Source of the DNA: Tolypeutes matacus
Taxonomy: Eukaryota > Chordata > Mammalia > Cingulata > Chlamyphoridae
Direction of reading: 5' to 3'
Length of the DNA: 64,000 bases
Assembly (NCBI GenBank): GCA_026826555.1
Contig: JAKSZT010053928.1
Location: 43,504,084 to 43,568,083, forward strand
In this document: one piece after another, positions 54,457-64,000 of the stretch
How positions within the stretch are numbered: position 1 is the first letter of the stretch
Layout: the number at the start of each line of letters is the position of its first letter
Notes under the pieces: model-generated
The model's input: only the letters and a program-made list of their open reading frames with translations
Told to the model about the DNA's origin: nothing
The model's database searches: none
Program-made: the position numbers and the translations under genes

Positions 54457-57400
54457 ATAGTGCATTTTCAGTAATATCATTGAACATGAATGGATTAAAT
54501 CCCCCAATCAAAAGATACAGGCTGACAGAATGGATAAAAAAACATGAACCATCCATATGCTGCTTACAAGAAACTCACCTCAGATCCAGGGATACAAACC
54601 AGCTGAAAGTAAAAGGTTGGAAAAAAGATACTCCACGCAAATAGTAAACAGAAAAGAGCAGGGGTAGCTATACTAATATCAGACAAAACAGACTTCAAAT
54701 GCAAAAAAGTGATGAGACGCGGAAGGCCATTATATATTAATAAAAGGGACAATCTTCCAGGAAGATATAACAGTCATAAATATCTATGCACCTAATCAGG
54801 GTGCCCCAAAATATATGAGACAAACTCTGGCAAAACTGAAGGGAGAAATAGACATTTCTACAATAATTGTTGGGGACTTCAACACCCCTCTCACATCATG
54901 AGATAGAACAACTAGACAGAATATCAACAAGGAAACAGAATTTGAACAATATGATAAACAAGTTAGACCTAACAGACATATACAGAACACTGCATCCAAA
55001 CTCAGCGGGTTAAACATTCTTCTCAAGTGCCCATGGATCTTTCTCCAGGATAGACCACATGTTAGGTTACAATGAAGCTCTCAATAAATATAAAAAGATT
55101 GAAATTATACAAAGCACCTTCTCAGATCATAATGGAATGAAACTAGACATCAATAACAGACAGGAAAAAAGTAAATTTGCAAATGTGTGGAGACTGAACA
55201 ACACACTCCTAAATATTCGGTGGGTCAAAGAAGAAATTGCAAGAGAAATCAGTAAATATATTGAGACAAATGAAAATGAGAACACAACGTATCAAAACTT
55301 ATGGGATACAGCGAAGGCAGTCTTGAGAGGGAAATTTATAGCCCTAAATGCCTGTATTAAAAAACAAGAGCTAAACTCAAAGATTTAACTGAACAACTTG
55401 AGAAACTAGAAAAAGAACAGCAAACCAATCCCAAAGCAAAAAGAAGGAAAGAAATAATAAAGATTAGAGCAGAAATAAATGAAAATGAGAACAGAAAAAC
55501 AATAGAGAAAATCAACAAAACCAAAAGCTGGTTCTTTGAGAAGCTCAATAAAATTGACAAACCCCTCACTAGACTAACAAAGAAAAAAGAGAGAAGATGC
55601 AAATAAATACAATCAGAAATGAAAGGGGGGGAATTACAAATGATCTCACAGAAAAAAAAGAATCATAAGAGGATATTATGAGTAACTATATGCCAACAAA
55701 CTAGACAACCTAGAAAAATTGGACAAATTTCTAGAAACTCACAACCAACCTACACTGACACCACAACAAATACAAGAACGTAACAAACCAATCACAATTA
55801 AGGAGATTGAATCCGTCATCGAAAATCTCCCAGCAAAGAAAAGTCCAGGACCAGATGGCTTCACAGGTGAATTCTACCAAGCATTTCTAAAAGAATTAAC
55901 ACCAATCCTGTTTAAACTATCCCAAAAATTGAAGAGGAGGAAAAATTATCCAACACATTTTATGAAGCCAACATCACCCTAATACCAAAGCCAGATAAAG
56001 ATTCTACAAGAAAAGAAAATTACAGACCAATCTCTCTCATGAACATAGATGCAAAAATTCTCAACAAAACACTTGCAAATCGAATCCAACAGCATATCAA
56101 AAGACTTTTACATCACGACCAAGTGGGATTTATTCCTGTTTTGCAAGGCTGGTTCAACATAAGAAAATCAATCAATGTAATACACCACATTAACAAATTG
56201 AAGGAAAAAAACCACATGATCATCTCAATAGATGCAGAAAAGGCATTCGACAAAATCCAACATCCTTTTTTGATAAAAATACTTCAAAATATACGAATAA
56301 AAGGAAAATTCCTCAACATGTTAAAAGGCATATATGAAAAACCCACAGCCAACATCATACTCAATGGGGAAAGGTTGAAAGCTTTCCCCCAAAGATCAGG
56401 AACAAGACAAGGATGCCCACTGTCACCACTGTTATTCAACATTGTACTAGAAGTTCTAGCTCGGACAATTAGACAAGACAAAAAAATTAAAGGCGTCCAA
56501 ACAGGAAAAGAAGAAGTAAAACTCTCACTGTTTGCGGATGACATGATCCTGTATTTAGAAAATCCTGAAGTATCCACAACAAAGCTACTTGAACTAATAA
56601 ATGAGTTCAGCAAAGTGGCAGGATACAAGATCAACATGCAAAAATCAGTAATGTTTTAGTACACTAATACTGAACAATCTGAGGAGGAAATCAGGGGGAA
56701 AATTCCATTTTCAATAGCAACAAAAATGCTCAAATACCTAGGAGTTAATTTAACCAAAGAAGTACAGGACCTATATGCAGAAAACTACAAAACAATGCTA
56801 AAAGAAATTAAAAATAACTAAACAAATGGAAAGACATTTTGTGTTCTTGGATTGGAAGAATAAATATCGTGAAGATGTCAATCTTGCCCAAACTGATTTA
56901 TAGATTCAATGCAATACCAATCAAAAATCCCAACAGGTTACTTTACAGAATTAGAGAAGGCAATTACCAAATTCATCTGGACGGATAAGTGCACCCGAAT
57001 AGCCAAAAGCATTCTAAAAAAGAAGAGCAATGTGGAAGGAATTTCACTGCCTGATCTTGACACATATTACAAAGCTACAGTGGTCAAAACAGCATGGTAC
57101 TGGCATAAAGATAGACACATCGATCAGTGGAATAGAATTGAGAATCCAGAAATATACCCTCACCTATACAGTCAACTGGTTTTTGACAAACCTACCAAGC
57201 CCACACTAATGGGAAAAAAACATTCTCTTCGACAAATGGTGTTGGGAGAACTGGATAACTATAATCAAAAGAATGAAAGAGGACCCCTATCTCACCTCCT
57301 ATACAAGAATCAACTCAAAATGGATCAAAGATCTAAATATAAAAGCCAGGACCATAAAACTGCTAGAAGAAAATGTAGGGAAACCTCTTCAAGACCTTGT

Positions 57401-58198
57401 AGTAGGTGGTGGTTTCTCGGACCTTACACCCAAAGCACGTGCAACAAAAGAAAAAGTAGATAAATGGGACCTCCTCAAAATTAAACACTTTTGCACCTCA
57501 CAGGACTTTGTCAGAAGGGTGAAAAGGCAGCCAACTCGATGGGAAAAAATATTTGGAAATCACATATCTGATAAGGGTTTAATATCCAGGATATATAAAG
57601 AGGTGTTACAACTCAACAATAAAAAGACAAACGACCCAATTAAAAAATGGGCCAAAGACTTGAATAGACATTTCTCCGAAGAAGAAATACAAAGGCAAGA
57701 AAACACATGAAGAAATGCTCAACATCACTCATGATTAGGGAAATGCAAATCAAAACTACTATGAGATATCATTTCACACCTATCAGAATGGCCACTATTA
57801 AAAAGACAGAGAACTACAAGTGTTGGAGAGGATGTGGAGAGATAGGAACCCTTCCTCACTGTTGGTGGGAATGCAGGATGGTACAACCACTATGGAGGAC
57901 TGTTTGGCAGTTCCTAAAGAAGCTGAATATAGACTTGCCACGTGACCCTGCAATACCACTATTGGATATAAACCCAGAAGAACTGAGAGCAGTGACACGA
58001 ACAGACATCTGCACACCGATGTTCATAGGCACATTATTCACCATTGCCAAGAGTTGGAAACAACCCAGGTGTCCATCAACAGGTGAATGGATAAACAAAC
58101 TGTGGTCTATTCACACGATGAAATATTATGCAGCTGTAAGAAGAAATGAAGTCATAAAGCATATGGCAACATGGATGAACCTGGAGGACATTGAGTAA
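54444..58198 (+). pseudogene. L1 ORF2 (endonuclease / reverse transcriptase), degenerate
   Basis: The ATG overlaps the end of ORF1 by 13 bp in another frame. Endonuclease text starts SVISLNMNGLNPPIKRYRL. The frame is lost near 54644 and picked up again in pieces at 55059-55388, 55719-55982, 56039-56659, 56909-57463, 57273-57710 and 57707-58198. The RT palm motif FADD lies in the 56039-56659 piece (near 56531), and the Cys-rich C-terminus is near 57800. At least five frameshifts or stops make it non-functional. Confidence 0.88.
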
Positions 58199-58424
58199 AG
58201 CAAGCCAGACACAAAAGGACAAATACTGTGTGAATGCGTTACTAGGAACCAAATATATTGTGTAATATATTGTGTGATTCAAAAAAAAAATTATATGTAT
58301 CCATTAGATTTAATTGAGAAATGTATATATTTATTCATCTGTGTTTACTTTTTAGTTTTTAATTGTTTATATTTTCACTTACTAAATGTACAAAATAAAA
58401 TTAAAAAAAAAAAAAAGAATGCAG

Positions 58425-60686
58425 TAGCAATGTGTTGATAGGGAAGATCTCCAAGACTGTAAGTAAAAATCAGATGCAGGGGAGTATTTATAATATGATC
58501 CCATTTATTTAAAAAATAAAGATTACATATTTACTTATATATGCAGTGAATTTTTTCTGATAATTACATAAAAATCTGTTAATAGTTTTTATTTTTGGGG
58601 AATAGTAAATGCAAGGTAAGATGGAAGGAGAAATTTTCCTTTTATGATCTTCTATACAGTTTTGAATTTTTTGGCAGGTATACTTTTTAAAAATAAAAAA
58701 CTGAGGAGAAAATCCTATTTAAAGATTTTGAACTGCTCTTATGAACAATTTTTTAAGATCTATTTGATTTTTTTCAAGTCACACTGGCTTGAGGTATCTG
58801 ACTGTATTTGCAAATGTATTCTAGTAGTAGAGCCACGCTCATTTGACAGGTTTTTAATTAATTATTACTATATTTATTTTAAGATGACAAACCTTTATTT
58901 AAAGTGGGGTGGTTGATGGTTTAGTTTCTTGATTAAAGAATATGGCCATTGCAGAAAATCGGAAAAACATATTAAAGTAAGCAAAAAAAACCCTAAAATC
59001 ACATAAAACCACTCTTCCCATTATTAATGTTTTGGTGTGTTTTCTTTTTCCTTTACATATATATTAATACATAGTAGTATCTATATAAAAAATGTGTTTA
59101 CAAAGCTGAGATCATACTGTACCTATAATTCTTTATCCTGCTTTTTGTTCCCTCAACACATAATAGATACTCAAACATGTTAAAATTAAATTGTTGAATT
59201 AGTTTTGTACCATTTCTCTTCAACAAAAATTAATTATTTCTACAAAAGGCATTTGGATGGTTTCCAGTTCTTAAATAAGTAATGTTTAATGAATATGCTT
59301 AAACCTAAACTTCTTCTGCATTTTAGAGTACTCCATAGGAAAAAAAAGTATTGGATCAAAGAATATGAAATGTTGAAGGTATCTGACATATACTGTTTTT
59401 CAGAAAGACTGCTGTGCTCTGGTCTTCACTCCTACCAACAGCATGGCATATCTCACTGTTCCCTTATTAACACTATTACCATTTTTTTAAGTCACTGTTA
59501 TTTCATAGGTGAAAAACAGAAAGCATCCTCTGAAAATTTCTTCCTTCATTACAAAATAAAGTCAGAGTCCTCCCAGATGAGTGATAGGTATCTTCCAATC
59601 TAAAAACAGAAAATTAAAAGGGGAACTATCAAGCTTACTCCTTTTGCAAACATCATTAGTTTTCTGATCTCCACCAACAAAAACATATAAGTAGCATATG
59701 AATAAGATTAAGAATCCCTTTAAAATTCTTAAAAATAACCTAATGAAGAAAAGGCGTATCTGTATTTTATATTCTTGCCTTACACCAGAGGTACTTTAAG
59801 TCCTTGAAGTATGTTTTTATTCAAAGGCAATATTTCAGTGTAAAGGTGAGAGAGAAATGGATTGTATGCTAGCAATTGTTTTGCCTATGATGAGAACAAA
59901 GACCATAACGTTATACAAACAAAATGATGCTTCACTGACTTAGGAGAGAGACAAACAAAGCATCAATGTGTGCCAGAAGACGTCTGTTTAGTGATATTTA
60001 GGGTGAAGTAGCCAGCTACTTTTCTGAGATCGCTGCATGGCAGTTCTGAACGAGGTGGGTAGGCAGGGTGGGGGAGAAATGAGGATATATGATTCAACAG
60101 AGCCCTGTGCAACAAAAAATACTAGGATAACAAATCTTAAAGCAAAAATAAGATCATTCTGATTTTTGGAAAAGATTTTTTTATTCAGTGTTTAAGATTA
60201 AAAACTACAAGAGTTTGCTTGCAGCTGATAAGCAAAAAGAAAAGTTAAACATAAATTATCATCTGACTGGCTAATTAAAATATTCTGACTCAGAGTCAAA
60301 TTACTCAGGGACATTCCAGTTACTCCATGGGGGCTTAAGAGTTTTGGAGCAAAAGAGCTCAAAACAAAACGTCATCTGAGAGCACAGGGCTAATAGGTAT
60401 ATGAAATACTGAATAAGAAAGCTGATGAAGGGAGGTTGAGTCAGACCTTTTGATTATTTCAGGCTTTTAGCAGTTGGTTACCATATGCAAGGATCTAGGA
60501 GCCAATTATTTTATCGCTTGACTTTTTGAGTTAAACAATTTTAACCCACACCACTAAACAGGAATAAAGAGACACTTTATAGATCAGTCAGAAAACATAA
60601 AGCAGTCCTAAACTTCTCCAGTAGAATTTTAGTTGAATTAAATCATAAGAGAAACAATGATTATTGCACATATCACACTTGTCACA
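58425..60686 (-). other. UBXN4: UBXN4 3' UTR and adjoining intergenic DNA
   Basis: Left of about 58,550 is the resumed old L1. The rest is AT-rich and largely repeat-free, as expected for a 3' UTR and flank. Minus-strand AATAAA signals lie at 60184-60179 and 59821-59816. Either could end the transcript. I cannot fix the UTR end. Confidence 0.5.
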
Positions 60687-60825
60687 CTACATCTGTTGAG
60701 TGGAATTTCCATTCCAAGTGTTGTTTTCATCTTCACCATCATCTTGAGTCCTTAATCTATATATTTTTCCTTCCTTTTTAAAGTCTTCTCCACGTTTCTC
60801 CAGCACTCTTTTTCTGGCTTGTTCC
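60687..60825 (-). CDS. UBXN4: UBXN4 terminal exon
   Basis: The acceptor AG is complementary to 60827-60826, and the stop TAG to 60689-60687. After completing a split Arg codon it encodes 45 residues: EQARKRVLEKRGEDFKKEGK, then an acidic segment (QDDGEDENN), ending STQQM. The tail is hydrophilic and cytosolic. Confidence 0.95.
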
Positions 60826-63426
60826 CTGATAAAATAGAGAAAAGGAAGAGTATATAAAATGAAAATAGAAATACAAAGCCTTTTCTTTTAAATTTCCATT
60901 AGTGTAGGCGACTGTGTTTTACTTTTAACTCCACCTAAGGTAATGAAAGTCCATGGGAGATAATTATACCTACTAATGCAATACTAGACTTTACTAGTCT
61001 TTGGCAGTTCTAACTTCATCTGTTCTCCAAGTCAATTGAACCAAATCACATTTTCCATTTCCATGTATTTCCTGACAATATACCAAGCTTTAGAAGAGTG
61101 CGACCATTTGCTAACTAATATTTTCTTTATAATTTATTCAAGTTGATATGCCTACTAAAACATTTATAGCTTACATAGCACCTTATAAACTACTCAAAGG
61201 TCTATTCATAGCCTAATTGACAGAAATAGTCAATTAGTCAATTTTTAATTCACTCAAAATCTGTAAGAATGACTTATTTATAAACAGTTAAGAACAAAGA
61301 GGACTGCCTCATCTGAAAATAGGAAGGAAACAGGGATAAAATTTAAGCTAACAGAATGCTTTAACACTAGAAGGGAGATGAAAATGTTGAAAAATAATAG
61401 TGGAATCAAAAGCTTCCTCCTCTTAGATTTATACATCTATTCATCCTTCGTTACAACTCCAGGCCTCTTCCCTTATTTGAAGAAAGTTCAAAGTCCACAG
61501 CAAGCTACCCTATATTAAAGCAATTCAAGATTAAATGCTTCCACCCATTGCTCAGTAAGAATTCTAAAATTCAGTGTTAACAGGGCTTAGTTTAAATGCT
61601 ATTCTAAGACCAGAGATAAGAATTTCTCTTTATCCCCACTTGAGAAATGTACTAGGAATGTTTTCCTAATAGTTAAGAAATACAACAAGATAAAGGTTAA
61701 ATTAGCCTAATAACATTACTTACATAAATCATAGTCTACTGAGTCAATCGGACACAAGGCTAGGGATCTCCTTACTGATGGCACACAGAGGCAAGGATTT
61801 TCATTACTTATCACACAGGATTCATGTAAGGATTTGCTATAAAGGCCTAACAGAGTATTTTACAGTAGTAGGTATAAATTATAATAAACAGTACTCCTAT
61901 TTAACTATTACAAAAGGATATAATCTCACCTTCTAGGAAAATATTTCCTGATATATTTATGATACCTGTTTCAAATATGCACAATCTTAACAAATAGGTA
62001 TGAGTTAAAATGGTCAGTGTGGCCTATATTGTTCTAGCCTTTGCCACCTGCAATAAAAATAGGACCTTTTGGTTAAGGGACTAGTCCAAAGTAATTCTCA
62101 GAAGGAGACACCATTTTCAAGAGAATATCCAGTTTCCTTACTTTTACTTTTCTCTGAATGATCTAGAGAAGACTGTCGGTGAGTAACCAGGATTAAAATG
62201 ATCTAGAACACAATGATTCCTCAAAAGAAATGCAAGAAAACTGTAAGCAATTAATGGAATGAAATCTCTGTTTAGGTAAAACATGGCTAGTGAGAAAGAA
62301 CTATATATATTGGGGGAATAATAAGCCTTTATAGTCATAGGATAAAAAATTTCAGAGAATAAAATAATAAACCCAAAAGAGGTGAAAGTTGCTTTCCATA
62401 GAATAGGTTTGAGAACGATAGCTGCAAAAACTCAGGTGATGAGCATCCCAATAGAGAAAATATGGTAACATTTCAGAACATTTGGTTTTCTTTCCTCCAT
62501 TGAGGGGACTGGGGAGGGGATATATAGAAAGAAAATTACCCATAACAAAATTCTTCATTTCAAATTAAGGTATAATACAACCTTTTGCTATTAAGTATTA
62601 CTAAAATATTATTGCAAAAGGGTAAAACACAGATACCTTTTTTCTGAGTTGCTAGATGATGCAGGGTTAGAGTATTCTGATGCTGCTGCTCTCACAGAAG
62701 TCTGTGCAGGAGGAGGATTACTAAATAAGAAATTGCTAATCAATCTCCAGATGGCAAGGAATGGGTAAAGTACTGTCCCCAACAATGTCCAAATGTCTCT
62801 GCTAGAAGAGGGTACCATAGATGTGGTTGGTCTTCCTGCCTAGAAATGAAGAAGGTCCTGTTGATTTTGGTTTACTACAACAAGGTAAAATTACCAACTT
62901 TGCTGTTTATCAAGTGTATATAAACTTCTGGGAACTCCTGGTGCTTTGGTTTTTTTAAGGATTAATCACAATTTATAAACCAGAAAGTAGTTCTTGGTGA
63001 AATGAACCAACTACAGTTGGCAAAATTGAACTTTTATAATGTAATTAACAACTTCAAGACAGAAAAATGTGTGCATTAGCCATTACTGGTCCATTTTCTG
63101 TATATAAGTAATACAAATATATATAAAGTACACAATATTGAAATAGACTGAGCTAACATTTTTTGATAATTTGAATTTTAATTACCCACAATACATCCTT
63201 GTCTTTCCTTTCCACTAATTTTAAGAAATTATCAAGAGTAGAACAAAGAGTAATATAAGAACAACAACAACAAATATATATATTATATACATACTGGCAA
63301 TAGTACCACTGAAGCACTTGGGGCAAGTTCCAAATCCAATAATTTCTTTTTATAATCTTCTTTGGTAAATTCCCTCCTGGGAAACATGGTTGCTAATGAA
63401 AAATTACCATAAGTGCTGCCAACAGT
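60687..63426 (-). CDS. UBXN4: UBXN4 (erasin), last three coding exons joined
   Basis: Coding order on the minus strand is 63426-63295, 62839-62637 and 60825-60687. The product is an ER-membrane UBX protein that binds p97/VCP through its UBX domain and promotes ER-associated degradation. Seen here are the later part of the UBX domain, the hydrophobic hairpin that embeds in the ER membrane, and a charged C-terminus ending in QQM. Exons are open with GT-AG borders, and the text agrees with my memory of the human protein almost residue by residue. Upstream exons are beyond the window. Convergent with LCT. Confidence 0.95.
60826..62636 (-). other. UBXN4: UBXN4 intron before the last exon
   Basis: 1.8 kb, AT-rich, with no SINE or LINE that I can delimit. 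It contrasts sharply with the repeat-dense intergenic block. Small open frames at 62144-62558 are not conserved-looking. Confidence 0.7.
62637..62839 (-). CDS. UBXN4: UBXN4 penultimate exon: membrane hairpin
   Basis: The acceptor CTAG is complementary to 62843-62840 and the donor GTATCT to 62636-62631. It enters in phase 0 and leaves in phase 2. It encodes AGRPTTSMVPSSSRD, then the hydrophobic WTLLGTVLYPFLAIWRLISN stretch with FLF, then a Ser/Pro-rich segment. The hydrophobic stretch is the known intramembrane anchor of erasin, with both ends facing the cytosol. Confidence 0.95.
62840..63294 (-). other. UBXN4: UBXN4 intron
   Basis: 455 bp between the UBX exon and the membrane-hairpin exon. 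An (ACA)n/(AT)n simple stretch lies at 63260-63290. Otherwise featureless. Confidence 0.75.
63295..63426 (-). CDS. UBXN4: UBXN4 antepenultimate exon: UBX domain part
   Basis: 44 codons, phase 0 at the 3' side. The acceptor TTACAG is complementary to 63432-63427 and the donor GTATGT to 63294-63289. It encodes MFPRREFTKEDYKKKLLDLE, which carries the Phe-Pro-Arg loop typical of UBX domains that contact p97, and ends ASVVLLP, the last UBX strand. Confidence 0.94.
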
Positions 63427-64000
63427 CTGTAATATAACAATAAATTTCAAAGCCTTTATAAAGATGCTACATTACTCACATATATCCAAAGTGACTTCTT
63501 TTATTAAAACTGCCTTAATTTTAAAAGTTCATATAAATGTAAATTCAAAAAACATTTTAAAAAGTTATGCTTCAAAAAGTAGCTGAAAAGCTATCAAATA
63601 TTTTTAAAAGTTCCTATTAACTGAAAAAAGGCCACAAAATAGCAAGAATATAGTTCCTTAAATCATATAAAGTAAATAAACTGAATAAAAAACAAGCATT
63701 TATTTATCTTTTTAAAGTATGAGAGCAGTTCAGACATTAGGGTTTTCACCATCCTTTGGCAAATGTAATATTAAGTTCAACATATACACATTTGGATTAT
63801 AGGCACTACTTCTTAAAAATCCAGAATAGATCAGTTTTTCTTCATATATAGAACTTCCAGAGTTTTAGCCTCCTTCTAGTCTCAAGACACAAATGGTTCA
63901 TAGTCAACCAATACCATACATGTAATCACAGATCCAAGAACCTACACTGTCTCCTTCCTTCCTTCCTTCCTTCCTTCCTTCCTTCCTTCCTTCCTTCCTT
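63427..64000 (-). other. UBXN4: UBXN4 intron (partial), ending in (CCTT)n
   Basis: AT-rich intron with no exon visible. From 63953 to the window end it is a pure (CCTT)n microsatellite, at least 48 bases, running off the edge. Confidence 0.8.

Larger units (their letters stand above)
52089..58411 (+). mobile_element. Full-length L1, 6.3 kb, inactive
   Basis: Target-site duplication AAAAAGAATGCAG at 52076-52088 and 58412-58424. A GC-rich 5' UTR of 1.1 kb starts AAGACGGCGGACTCG. ORF1 starts at 53194 and ORF2 at 54444, with a short 3' UTR and A tail. It is much less diverged than the neighbouring L1s. It is dead: a SINE sits in ORF1, and ORF2 has several frame breaks. Confidence 0.92.

Overview
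This is mammalian nuclear DNA, and the repeats point to a xenarthran, most likely an armadillo such as Dasypus. The window is full of tRNA-derived SINEs of the armadillo DAS type: a tRNA-like head with A-box and B-box text, often dimeric, with an A-rich tail and target-site duplications. There are also several generations of LINE-1. No bacterial, plasmid or viral gene organisation is present. The species call rests on recognising the SINE family, not on a database search.

Left part (2266-32786, + strand): the 3' two-thirds of LCT, encoding lactase-phlorizin hydrolase. Twelve coding exons correspond to human exons 6-17. Every exon is open and flanked by AG and GT, and together they give 1,596 residues plus stop. 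They encode pro-domain II, the KVR|A propeptide cleavage site, catalytic domains III and IV, the membrane anchor and a short cytosolic tail. The mature part is 1,059 residues, the human length as I recall it. Domain IV (the lactase site) keeps both catalytic glutamates. Domain III (the phlorizin hydrolase / glycosylceramidase site) keeps its nucleophile but has Asp where the acid/base Glu should be. Exons 1-5 and the promoter lie before the window. Introns carry MIR and L2 relics, DAS SINEs, a solo LTR and, in intron 14, a large antisense L1 relic.

Middle part (32.8-58.5 kb): a roughly 28-kb retrotransposon landscape between two convergent genes. It holds a near-complete old L1 broken by more than ten SINEs, a younger full-length but dead L1 with its own target-site duplication (52089-58411), and three copies of a composite retroposon that I do not recognise. 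The composite is unit A with two hairpins, then a DAS SINE dimer with or without a 25-bp minisatellite, then unit B ending in an A-rich tail. Each copy has its own target-site duplication and one is inverted, so the three moved independently.

Right part (58.5-64 kb, - strand): the last three coding exons and 3' UTR of UBXN4 (erasin), an ER-associated-degradation factor. LCT and UBXN4 are tail-to-tail, as in human synteny. Their spacing here is about ten times what I recall for human, and retrotransposons account for the difference.
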